This document shows, piece by piece, positions 10,307 to 18,494 of a stretch of DNA of 64,000 nt. Made by a program: the position numbers and the translations under genes. Positions within the stretch are counted from its first letter, which is position 1. Each line of letters begins with the position of its first letter. The notes beneath the pieces are model-generated. The model searched no databases. It was not told the origin of the DNA and saw only the letters and a list, made by a program, of their open reading frames with translations. The DNA lies in assembly GCF_030680185.1 (NCBI RefSeq), contig NZ_JAUXVZ010000053.1, positions 124,001 to 188,000 of the forward strand, given 5' to 3'. Origin of the DNA: Phenylobacterium sp. Lineage in GTDB: Bacteria; Pseudomonadota; Alphaproteobacteria; Caulobacterales; Caulobacteraceae.

Positions 10307-11341
10307 ATGAAGACGCTTATTGGCCTCTGCGCCGCGGTCGCCCTGCTGGGCGGCGCCGGCAGCGCCCATGCGGCGCGGGACTATGTGTGGGCGGCGGGTT
10401 CTTCGACCGTCTTTCCCTTCGCCACCCGGGTCGCCGAGAACTACGGCCGAAAGACCGGCATGAAGGCCCCCAATGTCGAGTCGCTGGGGACCGGCGGCGG
10501 CATCAAGCTGTTCTGCAGCGGGGTCGGCGACAACTTCCCCGACATCGCCAACGCCTCGCGCCCCATGACCCAGCAGGAGTTCGACACCTGCCGCGCCAAC
10601 GGGGTGAATGACATCGTCGAACTGAAGGTCGGCTATGACGGCATCGTCATCGCCGCCGACCGCGGCGCGCCGGACTATCAGTTCCGCCTGCCCCACCTCT
10701 ATCTGGCGCTCGGCGCCAATGTGCTGCGCGGCGGCAAGTTCGTGCCCAACCCCTACACCAACTGGAACGAGATCGGCCCGGGCCTGCCGAACAACCGCAT
10801 CCTGGTCTATGGGCCGCCGCCGACGTCGGGCACCCGCGACGCCTTCGTCGAGCTGGGGATCGAAGCCTCGGCTCTGACCTACCCCACCGCCCGGGCCCTG
10901 CGCGAACGGGATTCTGACGAATTCAAGCAGATGACCCACCCGCTGCGCCGGGAAGGCTGGATCGACTCCGGCGAAAACGACAACGCCATCGTCCAGACCC
11001 TGACCAAGACTCCGGGATCGCTGGGCGTGTTCGGCTACTCCTTCCTGGAAGAGAACGGCGACAAGGTGAAGGCCATGCCGATCGACGGCGTCGCGCCGAC
11101 GGTCGCCACCATCGCCGAGGGAACCTACCCCCTGTCCCGCTCGATCTTCATCTATGTGAAGAAGGCCCATGTGGGGGTGACCCTCGGCCTGCAGGAATTC
11201 GTCACCGAATTCACCTCGGACGCCGCGGCGGGTCGGGGCGGCTATCTGCAGAGCCGCGGTCTGATCCCGTTGCTGCCCCCCGAGCATGAGGCTGTGAAGG
11301 CCGCCGCCCGCGCCATGACCTCCATGAGCCGGCCCGACTAA
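10307..11341 (+). CDS. PstS-like phosphate-binding protein, orphan, exported
   Basis: A 344-residue substrate-binding protein of the PstS/PBP-like family. A Sec signal peptide ends at AHA (about residue 22). Phosphate-site loops are recognisable: AAGSSTVFPFA near the mature N-terminus, GTGGGIKLFC, and TSGTRDAF in the second lobe. It ends normally for the family. No pstC, pstA or pstB follows; instead gspO starts 37 bases after the stop, separated by a hairpin. With a PhoB box upstream and a T2SS next door, I infer that it captures phosphate either in the periplasm or outside the cell as a secreted protein, as DING/PstS-like proteins do elsewhere. AGGAG precedes the ATG. Confidence 0.82.
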   Translation: MKTLIGLCAAVALLGGAGSAHAARDYVWAAGSSTVFPFATRVAENYGRKTGMKAPNVESLGTGGGIKLFCSGVGDNFPDIANASRPMTQQEFDTCRANGVNDIVELKVGYDGIVIAADRGAPDYQFRLPHLYLALGANVLRGGKFVPNPYTNWNEIGPGLPNNRILVYGPPPTSGTRDAFVELGIEASALTYPTARALRERDSDEFKQMTHPLRREGWIDSGENDNAIVQTLTKTPGSLGVFGYSFLEENGDKVKAMPIDGVAPTVATIAEGTYPLSRSIFIYVKKAHVGVTLGLQEFVTEFTSDAAAGRGGYLQSRGLIPLLPPEHEAVKAAARAMTSMSRPD

Positions 11342-11349
11342 GGATCGAT

Positions 11350-11370
11350 CGGCGGGACCTGGTCCCGCCG
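11350..11370 (+). terminator. Hairpin between PstS-like gene and gspO (partial terminator or processing site)
   Basis: CGGCGGGAC (11350-11358) pairs perfectly with GTCCCGCCG (11362-11370) around a three-base loop. No T-run follows, so it may attenuate read-through or protect the upstream mRNA end rather than stop transcription fully. Confidence 0.55.
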
Positions 11371-11378
11371 ACGCCTCC

Positions 11379-12134
11379 ATGCCCATGCAAGCCGATCTGA
11401 GCTGGCTGGTCGCCGCCGTGCTGCTCGGCCCGTTCGTCGGCAGTTTCCTCGGCCTGATGAGCCTGCGTCTGCCGGAGGGCAAGCCGGTCGCCCTGGCGCG
11501 CTCGGCCTGCCCCGCCTGCGCGCGGCCGCTGGGGCCGATCGATCTGGTCCCGATTCTCTCCTTCGCCGGCTTGCGAGGCCGGTGTCGCACCTGCGGCGCG
11601 CCGATCCCCCGCCGCTACCTGGCCCTGGAGCTGGCCTGCCCGGCGCTCGCCCTGTGGTCGATGCTGGCGCAGCCTTCGGCGGAGGGTTTTCTCGGCGCTC
11701 TGCTAGCCTGGCAACTGCTGCTTCTGGCCCTGCTCGACGCCGAGCACTTCTGGTTGCCGCGGATGCTGACCCTGCCGCTGATCGTCTCGGGCCTGGCTGT
11801 CGCCGCAGCCCAGGGCGTGCTGGCCAGCCATCTCCTGGGCGCAGGCCTTGGCTTCGCCGGCCTCAGTCTCCTGGCCCTGGCCTATCGGAGTTTCCGAGGG
11901 CGAGAGGGCCTGGGCGGCGGCGACGCCTGGCTCCTGGCCGGCGGCGGCGCCTGGTGCGGCGCCATCGCCCTGCCCAGCATCCTGCTCATCGGCGCGGCGT
12001 CGGGCCTGGTCTTCGTGTTGGTCCAGCGCCTGCGAGGCCGGGCGACCGCCGCCGATCAGCCCCTGCCCTTCGGCGTGTTCCTGGCGGCCGGCGTCTGGCT
12101 GACCTGGCTTTATGGGCCCCTAGGGCTGGCCTAG
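11379..12134 (+). CDS. gspO: Prepilin peptidase / N-methyltransferase GspO
   Basis: A 251-residue polytopic peptidase that cleaves the leader of the pseudopilins and methylates the new N-terminus. The zinc-type Cys pairs of the cytoplasmic loop are present (CPAC and CRTC), as are the two catalytic aspartates in LLDAEHFWLP and GLGGGDAWLL (GxGD class). It is the only peptidase for the T2SS operon on the opposite strand. It follows the PstS-like gene, probably on the same Pho-controlled transcript, and its last 15 bases overlap the end of gspN. Start could be 11379 or 11385; neither has a strong ribosome site. Confidence 0.93.
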   Translation: MPMQADLSWLVAAVLLGPFVGSFLGLMSLRLPEGKPVALARSACPACARPLGPIDLVPILSFAGLRGRCRTCGAPIPRRYLALELACPALALWSMLAQPSAEGFLGALLAWQLLLLALLDAEHFWLPRMLTLPLIVSGLAVAAAQGVLASHLLGAGLGFAGLSLLALAYRSFRGREGLGGGDAWLLAGGGAWCGAIALPSILLIGAASGLVFVLVQRLRGRATAADQPLPFGVFLAAGVWLTWLYGPLGLA

Positions 12135-12857
12135 CCGCCCGACCAGCCGCCGTTGATAACCGTTCAAGGTCCGCTCATAGCCGGCCATCCCCAGGGCCGC
12201 CTCCACCTCGGGGCGGGTGGTGCGCAGGATCAGGTCCATCTGATAGCCGCCGTCGGCCCCGATCAGCAGGTCCGCCTGCACATCGACCCCTTCGGCCTGG
12301 CCGCGAAGCGGCAAGGCGAGCGAGGCGCCTGAGCAGGTCGGGTCGCCCACTAGGGCGAGCCCCGGAAGCTGCAGGCCGGCCAGGCCGATGTCCGCCAAGC
12401 ACACCTGGCCATCCGCCCGCCGGCATTCCCCATCTCGAAGATCGAGGGACACATCGGCCATTCGCACCGTCCCGGAGAGGCCCGCGGCGGGCGCAAGCTG
12501 GCCAAGGGGCAAGGCGGCGTCCAGGTCGATCAGCTCGATCCCCCCGCGCCCCAACCGCGCGGCCCCGGTCGCGGCCTCGCCTTTGAAGCCGAGCCGCGGT
12601 CGGCCCGCCAGCAATGACAGGGGGCTGGTCCCCAACCGCACATCGCCGAGCCGCAAACCCCGATAGGCCGCGTCGGACAGGCGGCCGCGCCAGACCGTTC
12701 CCGAAACCTGGGCCGCGCTCAGACCCGCGCCCGCCGCGCGATCCCCCAGGGCGAGGCTTAACGGCGCCATGGCCAGGAGGACCAGGAGTGCGGCTACACC
12801 GAACACCGCGGCCAGGGCCGGCGCAGCGAGCGGCAGGTTTGGCGAAGCGGGCCTCAT
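12120..12857 (-). CDS. gspN: Type II secretion protein GspN
   Basis: A 245-residue inner-membrane protein with one N-terminal membrane segment (about residues 13-36) and a beta-rich periplasmic part. It matches GspN in position, size and pattern: SGTVWRGRL near the membrane, a cysteine pair around residues 165-173 and the final RTTRPEVEAALGM region. GspN is an accessory, not universal, T2SS part. The ATG overlaps the gspM stop by four bases. It closes the operon and converges on gspO. Confidence 0.8.
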   Translation of the reverse strand: MRPASPNLPLAAPALAAVFGVAALLVLLAMAPLSLALGDRAAGAGLSAAQVSGTVWRGRLSDAAYRGLRLGDVRLGTSPLSLLAGRPRLGFKGEAATGAARLGRGGIELIDLDAALPLGQLAPAAGLSGTVRMADVSLDLRDGECRRADGQVCLADIGLAGLQLPGLALVGDPTCSGASLALPLRGQAEGVDVQADLLIGADGGYQMDLILRTTRPEVEAALGMAGYERTLNGYQRRLVGRLGQP

Positions 12858-13324
12858 GGGGTCACCGGAAAGAAGGTGGCGTCCACATCCAGCTGGCCTA
12901 TGTCGCCCTTCAACACCGTCAGGTGACGGGCGGCGATGGCGTGCTCGGCCTGCAGGAGGGCGATCCAGGGCATCACCGATGCGCTGGGTCCCATCACCAC
13001 CGCCTGGACCCCGCCGTCCTCGCCAGCCTCGATCCGCACCACCTCCAGACCGGCCGCCGCGGCGGTGTCGGCCACCAGCTGCTCCACCGGCGCCGAGAGC
13101 GTGGGGGCAGGCGCAGCCTCGCCCAGGCGGGCGATCTCGGAGACGGCGGCGTTCACGACCGCCTCGTCGGCCAGGGCGCGGGCCAGGTGGTCCTCGGCGT
13201 CCCGCGCCGCGCCGCGCAGGGGCGAAGCCACACCGAACCACAGGATGAAGATCAGGAGCAGGCCGCCCAGGGCGCCCAGAAGAATCTGCTCGCGCCGGCT
13301 GCGCGTCGTCCACCAGTCCACCAT
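12854..13324 (-). CDS. gspM: Type II secretion protein GspM
   Basis: A 156-residue bitopic protein with a short basic cytoplasmic end (WWTTRSRREQ), one membrane segment (about residues 15-34) and a periplasmic ferredoxin-like domain, as in GspM. GspM joins GspL, GspF and GspE in the inner-membrane platform. The ATG at 13324 forms a TGATG overlap with gspL, which favours it over the GTG one codon upstream. Confidence 0.85.
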   Translation of the reverse strand: MVDWWTTRSRREQILLGALGGLLLIFILWFGVASPLRGAARDAEDHLARALADEAVVNAAVSEIARLGEAAPAPTLSAPVEQLVADTAAAAGLEVVRIEAGEDGGVQAVVMGPSASVMPWIALLQAEHAIAARHLTVLKGDIGQLDVDATFFPVTP

Positions 13325-14445
13325 CACCGTGCTCCCAGAATGACGTCGCTGATCACCCGGCCGCCCTCTTCCCGGGAGCCCTCGACCCGCACAGTGAGAC
13401 CCGAGGCGTTCAGAGCCTGGGCCAGGCCTTCGCCATCGGAATAGGCCGCATGGCTGAGCGCAGCCCGGGCCGTGCCGTCAGGCATGATGATCAGGCTTTC
13501 GACCTGCACCTGATCCATCGGCTCGACGGCGAAGAACAACGTCGCGGCAAGGCCGCTGGCGCCGCCGCCAGACGCCAGGCTGAGCGCGTCCAATTGCGCC
13601 TGGGCCTGGGCGGCCGGATCGGTGACCGGCGTCCCTTGCGGCAGGATGGCGGCGACCTTGGCCTCGGCCCGGGCCTCGGCCTGACGGGCGCGCATGTGGT
13701 CGGCGCCGGCCTTGGCGCCCCAGAGGATCAGCGGGCTGATCAGCAGGGCCAGGGCCAGGGCCGCAGGCCTGACCAGGTCCCGGCGGCCCAGCGGCTCTCG
13801 CCGCGCCGGATCGAAATCGCCCTGCAGCAGATTGACGGCCGGGCTCACCGCCATGTCGGCCAGGGCGCGCTCCAGGCCCGGTCCCGCCAGCGCTTGGGCC
13901 GGGCGCTCGCCGACAATGGCCGCCACCAGGTCCGGCTCGCCGGTAAAGGCCAGCCGCTGGCCCCGCACGGCGGTCAGAGCGCCGAAGTCCGCTGTGACGA
14001 TGACCGGCACGCCGTCGGGATCCTCGGGCGGCTCGGGCAGGGCCAGGCAGTCGGGAATGACCAGGTCAGGCGTCACGCCATGCAGGGCGGCGTGGTCGAG
14101 CCAGGCCTGCATCCGGGCCGTTGAGAGCGCGACGATCAGGCGATGGCCGTCGGCCTCGGGCGGCGACAGGGCCACATGGGCGCCCACGGCGCTGGTCATC
14201 TGATCTTCCAGCGACGCCAGGGCCGCCCCCCGGGCCTGAGCCTCAGAGGCCGCCTTGATCGGCGCCCAGCGCACCAGCACGTCGGCGCCGGGGATCACCA
14301 GCACGTTGCGCATCGGCGTCAGGGCCGAGGCCTCCTGCACGGGCAGGATGCCGCGCCCGACCACCGAGCCCAGCTCGTCGAGGATCAGATAGGTCGGCTC
14401 GGCGTCAGGCGCCGCGCCGGCGAGGACGATGCGGGTTCGGTTCAT
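13324..14445 (-). CDS. gspL: Type II secretion protein GspL
   Basis: A 373-residue protein with an actin-like cytoplasmic domain (about residues 1-230), one membrane segment (LALALLISPLILWGA, about 235-255) and a periplasmic ferredoxin-like domain, the GspL layout. GspL recruits the ATPase GspE to the membrane. The ATG at 14445 overlaps the gspK stop in ATGA form and is preferred over one five codons upstream. Sequence identity to classical GspL is low by eye; order and topology carry the call. Confidence 0.87.
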   Translation of the reverse strand: MNRTRIVLAGAAPDAEPTYLILDELGSVVGRGILPVQEASALTPMRNVLVIPGADVLVRWAPIKAASEAQARGAALASLEDQMTSAVGAHVALSPPEADGHRLIVALSTARMQAWLDHAALHGVTPDLVIPDCLALPEPPEDPDGVPVIVTADFGALTAVRGQRLAFTGEPDLVAAIVGERPAQALAGPGLERALADMAVSPAVNLLQGDFDPARREPLGRRDLVRPAALALALLISPLILWGAKAGADHMRARQAEARAEAKVAAILPQGTPVTDPAAQAQAQLDALSLASGGGASGLAATLFFAVEPMDQVQVESLIIMPDGTARAALSHAAYSDGEGLAQALNASGLTVRVEGSREEGGRVISDVILGAR

Positions 14446-15422
14446 TCGTCGTATGTCCATCGGCGGGCGACCAGGCGGACCTGGCCGGCGGTGTCGACCT
14501 CGAACAGGCCGCTGGCGACCACCTCGGCGTCGAGATAGTCCACCTGGGTCTGCAGGGTGAAGTAATCGGTTTTGGCTTTGATCTGGCCGGGCTCGGCGAC
14601 GCCAGCCTCCACTATGGCCGGCAGCTGCAGGAAGTCGGAGGCGCTCCAGCCGCCGGCTGGCCGCCCGACGATCAGCCGTTGGGCGAGTTCCGGGCTCACC
14701 GCCCCTTCCGTCAGCATGGTGATCAACACCGCCTTGTCCGGCGTCACGGTGTTCACATTGATCGGTGACAGCTCACTGGTTGGCAAGGCGCACACATAGG
14801 GCCGCAGGCGGGCATAGACCGCCGGCGTGAAGCCACGGATGGCCCGCAGCTCGCTGACCTCGGCCAGCAGGGTCCCGCCGGTCCGATAGGCGGGCGATCC
14901 GGCCAGATAGGCCTCATCCTCGGCGCCGCCGCTCTCGCGGACCCCGTCGCTGTCGATCCAGTCGGTCAGGGCCGCCCCCAGCATCTCAGCGTCGCGGGGC
15001 GCAAAGTTCAGCGCCGCGAGCAGGGCGTTGAACTGGGCGAGGCCGGTGTCGCGTCGGCTCAGCACATCGCCGGCCCCCTGAACGACGCTGTTCAGGTTGA
15101 AGCAGGCGGCGCCATCGGTGATGCGGCTCTGGATCAGGCCGTTCTCCACCGGGAAGCTGAAGGGCCGGTCATGCCAGCCGCCATCCAGGGTGACCCGGTC
15201 CGAGGCCCGCACCAGCTGGCCGATCTGGCCGGCCGCCAGGGTCTCGGCGCCCAGGGCGTACCAGCGGGCCTGGCCAACGGCCTCGGCGTTGGCGGCCCGA
15301 CGTATCCCGAAGCGGATGTCGTCCAGCACCACGGCGGCGAGCGTCGCCAGCACGGCGACCAGCAGCAGCACCGTCAGCAGGGCGACGCCCCGCTCCGAGG
15401 GCTTGTCCAGACGCCGCCTCAT
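14442..15422 (-). CDS. gspK: Minor pseudopilin GspK
   Basis: A 326-residue minor pseudopilin, the large one that caps the pseudopilus tip with GspI and GspJ. The prepilin site is RG-VALLT (cleavage after Gly12); the residue at +5 is Thr rather than Glu, as is typical of GspK. A large alpha domain is inserted after the N-terminal helix, including DWIDSDGVRESGGAED, the acidic calcium-binding region of the family, and SPINVNTVTP. It overlaps gspJ and gspL by four bases each. Confidence 0.92.
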   Translation of the reverse strand: MRRRLDKPSERGVALLTVLLLVAVLATLAAVVLDDIRFGIRRAANAEAVGQARWYALGAETLAAGQIGQLVRASDRVTLDGGWHDRPFSFPVENGLIQSRITDGAACFNLNSVVQGAGDVLSRRDTGLAQFNALLAALNFAPRDAEMLGAALTDWIDSDGVRESGGAEDEAYLAGSPAYRTGGTLLAEVSELRAIRGFTPAVYARLRPYVCALPTSELSPINVNTVTPDKAVLITMLTEGAVSPELAQRLIVGRPAGGWSASDFLQLPAIVEAGVAEPGQIKAKTDYFTLQTQVDYLDAEVVASGLFEVDTAGQVRLVARRWTYDE

Positions 15423-16000
15423 GCGCCGCCATCCGGCAGCAGAACCAGCTGGGTCACCTCGCCGAAGGATTCCAGGTCCATCTGCAGACGAACCGCCTGC
15501 GGCAGGGGCCGATCGGCCGTGGGGGCCCAGGCCGGCGCCCAGGACCCACGGGCGTAGAAGGCGACGACCAGCCCCCTCACCCCGCGCAACAGCACCTGGG
15601 GCTCGCCCAAGGCCGCGCCGTCCAGGGCCGGGCGAGCGCGCCGCTCCAGGCGGTCTTCCACCAGGCGGTATTCGACATACTGCAGGGCCGCCCGCGGCGC
15701 GGCGTCGGGATTGTCCCAGCCGCGGCGGGTGAAGGCCAGCACCGGCGCCCCCGCGCTCTCGCCGCCGCTGAGGCTACGGCTGGGGGCGCCGCCGTCGGCG
15801 CGGGTACGGCGATCGGCGATCTGCTCCAGGTCGGTCTTGATCAGGGCGCGGGCGCTCTGCAGGGCGGCGATCTCGTCCATACGTTCGCGGACCACGGCGC
15901 GGTTGTCGGCGGCGAAGCCCAGCACGGCCACGCCGGCGGCCGAGAGCAGGCTGAAGACCAGCAGGGCCACCAGCATCTCCACCAGGGTGAAGCCCTTCAT
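15419..16000 (-). CDS. gspJ: Minor pseudopilin GspJ
   Basis: A 193-residue pseudopilin with a very short leader, MKG, then FTLVEMLVALLVFSLLS (Glu at +5). The body has the GspJ RALIKTDLEQI helix and a beta-rich end. It belongs to the tip complex with GspI and GspK. Four-base overlaps join it to gspI and gspK. Confidence 0.9.
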   Translation of the reverse strand: MKGFTLVEMLVALLVFSLLSAAGVAVLGFAADNRAVVRERMDEIAALQSARALIKTDLEQIADRRTRADGGAPSRSLSGGESAGAPVLAFTRRGWDNPDAAPRAALQYVEYRLVEDRLERRARPALDGAALGEPQVLLRGVRGLVVAFYARGSWAPAWAPTADRPLPQAVRLQMDLESFGEVTQLVLLPDGGA

Positions 16001-16362
16001 GCGCCCACCCGGAAGACGATGACCTCGGCCAGGGTTCGCGGCTCGCTGACGCCCCTGACCTGAATGTCGATCCGCAGCAGGCCCTGGTCTGCAGCCGCAG
16101 TGGTGCGACGCCAGACCCAGTCCTGGCCACCGAGCTGGACCTGACCCTCGGTGTCGCCCAGGGCCGGCGGCTCCGGCGAGATCAGGGCCTCGACGGCGGC
16201 GTTCTCCGCCACTATAGCCGCCAGGGTGCGGGTCTGGAGCAGCTGGGCGGTGCGGGTGTTTTCCCCCGCCAGGTTCAGGAGCGCGAGAACCACCAGGCTG
16301 AACACCGCCAGGGCGACCAGCAGCTCGATGAGCGTGAAGCCCTGGTCAGCCGGCCGGCGCAT
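15997..16362 (-). CDS. gspI: Minor pseudopilin GspI
   Basis: A 121-residue pseudopilin: leader MRRPADQG, then FTLIELLVALAVFSL with Glu at +5. The small beta-sheet part holds QVQLGGQDWVWRR. The ATG at 16362 has GAGG nine bases before it, better than the GTG five codons upstream, and starts inside the gspH end (17-base overlap). Confidence 0.88.
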   Translation of the reverse strand: MRRPADQGFTLIELLVALAVFSLVVLALLNLAGENTRTAQLLQTRTLAAIVAENAAVEALISPEPPALGDTEGQVQLGGQDWVWRRTTAAADQGLLRIDIQVRGVSEPRTLAEVIVFRVGA

Positions 16363-16843
16363 CGAGCCGCACCTCACCGGTTACGTCGACGCTGACCGTC
16401 ATCTGCTGATCGGCCCGCGACAGGGTCACCTTGGCGGGCTCGGCCGAACCGGTGGGATCGAACCGCACGGCGTCGCGCCCCGGCGCGGCCTGAAGACGCG
16501 CAGATACGCCCGGCAGCCAGGCGTGGGCCTTGAAAGGCGCCGCCTCCAGCGGCTCCCACTGTCCCCGGCGCAGAACGCGGAAGTCATAGCCATCCGCAGC
16601 CAGTCGAACCTCCACGGCGCGGTTGGTCAGCAGGGATTCCTCGCGGGCGCGCACAAGGCGGCCAGCCAGGTTCTCGGCCTCTCGCCGCACCTCGCCCCGG
16701 CCATCCGGCGCGGTCATCACCACCGCGGCGCCCATCAGGCCCAGGATGACAAGCACCACCATCAGCTCCACCAGGGTGAAGCCGGCCTCAGCGCGGCGGC
16801 GCGTCCTGGGGACGGCCTCAGTTCCAGTTGCCGATGTCCGCAT
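16346..16843 (-). CDS. gspH: Minor pseudopilin GspH
   Basis: A 165-residue pseudopilin with the processing site AEAG-FTLVELMVVLVILGL (cleavage after about residue 21, Glu at +5) and the GspH body, including RLVRAREESLLTNRAVEVRL. The start is uncertain: the ATG at 16843 lies inside the end of gspG (26-base overlap) and gives a long but basic leader; an ATG further upstream would extend it by 16 residues. Confidence 0.87.
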   Translation of the reverse strand: MRTSATGTEAVPRTRRRAEAGFTLVELMVVLVILGLMGAAVVMTAPDGRGEVRREAENLAGRLVRAREESLLTNRAVEVRLAADGYDFRVLRRGQWEPLEAAPFKAHAWLPGVSARLQAAPGRDAVRFDPTGSAEPAKVTLSRADQQMTVSVDVTGEVRLDAPAG

Positions 16844-17264
16844 CCTCGCCTTCGCCGCCCTTGGCCCCGTCGGCGCCGAAGGAATAGACATCGAACCGGC
16901 CCCGCTCGCCGGGATAGGCGTACTGATAGGGATTGCCCCAGGGGTCCTCAGGCAGGCGGCGGATATAGCCGCCGTCCCGATAGCGATCGGCCCGGGGAAC
17001 GCCGGCCGGAAGCTGGGTCAGGGCCGCCAGGCCCTGGCTGGTGGTGGGATAGGCCAGCATCTCCAGCCGATAGGTTTCGACCGCCTGTTCCAGGGTGGAG
17101 ACATCGGCCTTGGCCTTCTCACGCATGGCGCGGTCCTGGCTGGGCAGGACGTTGATCATCACCACCGTGGCCAGCAGGCCGATGATGACCACCACCACCA
17201 TCAGCTCCACCAGGGTGAAGCCGGCCTCGGAAGCTGGGCGGGGTCGCATGGGGCGTCGGGTCAT
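16818..17264 (-). CDS. gspG: Major pseudopilin GspG
   Basis: A 148-residue major pseudopilin, the main subunit of the pseudopilus. Cleavage is predicted after Gly15 (SEAG-FTLVELMVVVVIIGLL, Glu at +5). The diagnostic C-terminal region is intact: PEDPWGNPYQY, then FDVYSFGADG and the acidic GEGEDADIGNW calcium loop. AAGGA precedes the ATG. A 24-base gap after gspF is the widest within the operon and may carry its own strong ribosome site, fitting the high amount of GspG needed. Confidence 0.96.
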   Translation of the reverse strand: MTRRPMRPRPASEAGFTLVELMVVVVIIGLLATVVMINVLPSQDRAMREKAKADVSTLEQAVETYRLEMLAYPTTSQGLAALTQLPAGVPRADRYRDGGYIRRLPEDPWGNPYQYAYPGERGRFDVYSFGADGAKGGEGEDADIGNWN

Positions 17265-17288
17265 GACGGGTCCTTCGAACGCGAAAAC

Positions 17289-18494
17289 CTAGCCCAGGGC
17301 CAGGGTGTTGATCTGCAGGATGGGCAGCAGGATGGACAGGACGATGACCGCCACCAGCCCGCCCATGAGAATGATGATCGCCGGCTCCAGCAGGCTCAGC
17401 GCCACGGCGGTGAAGGTCGCGAACTCGCGCTCCATATACTCCGCCGCCCGGCCCAGCATCAGCTCGACCCGGCCGCTGTTCTCGCCGCTGGCGGTCATAT
17501 AGACGAGCAAGGGCGGGAAAACCGCCACCTTGCGCATGGCCGAGGACAGGGCCCCGCCCTCGCGGATCATCTCGGCCATGTCGACGGTCGCCTGGCGCAG
17601 GACGTGATTGTGGATGGTGGGCGCGGTGATCTGCAGCCCCTCCAGGATCGGCAGACCGCTGGCGATCATGGTCGACAGCGTGCGGGCCAGTCGCGCCGCA
17701 TGCAGGTCGCGGGTCAGTCGTCCCAGGATTGGCAGGCGCAGCATGAGCGCATCGGCCTTCATCCGGATGTCCGGCCGCCGCAGGGCGCGGGCCGCCCCGA
17801 AGCCGGCGACCACCAGCACCAGCAGCATGACCAGGCCATAGCTGCGGATCGCGTCCGAGGTCCCGATCACCAGGCGGGTCAGCAGCGGCAGGGTCTGGCC
17901 CATGGACTCGAACTGGTCGACCACCTTGGGCACCACGAAGGTCATCAGGGCCAGGACCACCAGCAGGGCGGTGACGGCCAGGACGGCCGGATAGATCAGC
18001 GCCGCAGTCACCTTGCTCTGGGCCTGCTGGTCACGCTCCAGCAGATCGGCCAGACGCTCCAGGATCGACGGCAGGGCGCCGGAGCCTTCGCCGGCCGCGA
18101 CCATGGCCCGGTAGAGCGGTGGAAAGGCGCGGCCCTGGCGCGCCATGGCGTCCGAGAGGCGGTAGCCTTCCAGCACGCCGCCATGCACCCCCATCAGCGC
18201 ATTGCGCACGGCGGGCTTCTCCGCCTGGACGGCGATCGTCCGCAAAGCTTCTTCCAGCGGCGCGACCGCGACCAGCGTTGCGAGCTGCCGGGTGGCGAGC
18301 GCCAGGGACCGGGCGTCCAGCCGCCCGCCGAACAGGCCTGCCGAGCCCGGCTTGGCCTTGCCCGGCGACAGGCGGATGGCGGCCAGGCGCCGACGTTCCA
18401 GAACCTCGCGCGCGGCGGTCTCGTCGGCGGCGGTCAGGTGGCCGGTGCGGGTGCGGCCGGCCAGGTCCAGGGCGACATAGTCAAAGCTGGCCAT
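17289..18494 (-). CDS. gspF: Type II secretion inner-membrane platform protein GspF
   Basis: A 401-residue platform protein with two homologous helical cytoplasmic domains and three membrane segments. Family marks are the N-terminal FDYVALDLAGRTRTGHL, the first-domain AMVAAGEGSGALPSILERLADLLE and the second-domain MTASGENSGRVELMLGRAAEYMERE. It overlaps gspE by 14 bases. Confidence 0.95.
   Translation of the reverse strand: MASFDYVALDLAGRTRTGHLTAADETAAREVLERRRLAAIRLSPGKAKPGSAGLFGGRLDARSLALATRQLATLVAVAPLEEALRTIAVQAEKPAVRNALMGVHGGVLEGYRLSDAMARQGRAFPPLYRAMVAAGEGSGALPSILERLADLLERDQQAQSKVTAALIYPAVLAVTALLVVLALMTFVVPKVVDQFESMGQTLPLLTRLVIGTSDAIRSYGLVMLLVLVVAGFGAARALRRPDIRMKADALMLRLPILGRLTRDLHAARLARTLSTMIASGLPILEGLQITAPTIHNHVLRQATVDMAEMIREGGALSSAMRKVAVFPPLLVYMTASGENSGRVELMLGRAAEYMEREFATFTAVALSLLEPAIIILMGGLVAVIVLSILLPILQINTLALG

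Noticed and set aside
10307..11341. Start of a pst phosphate-uptake operon
   Set aside because: No pstC, pstA, pstB or phoU follows; the next gene is the prepilin peptidase.
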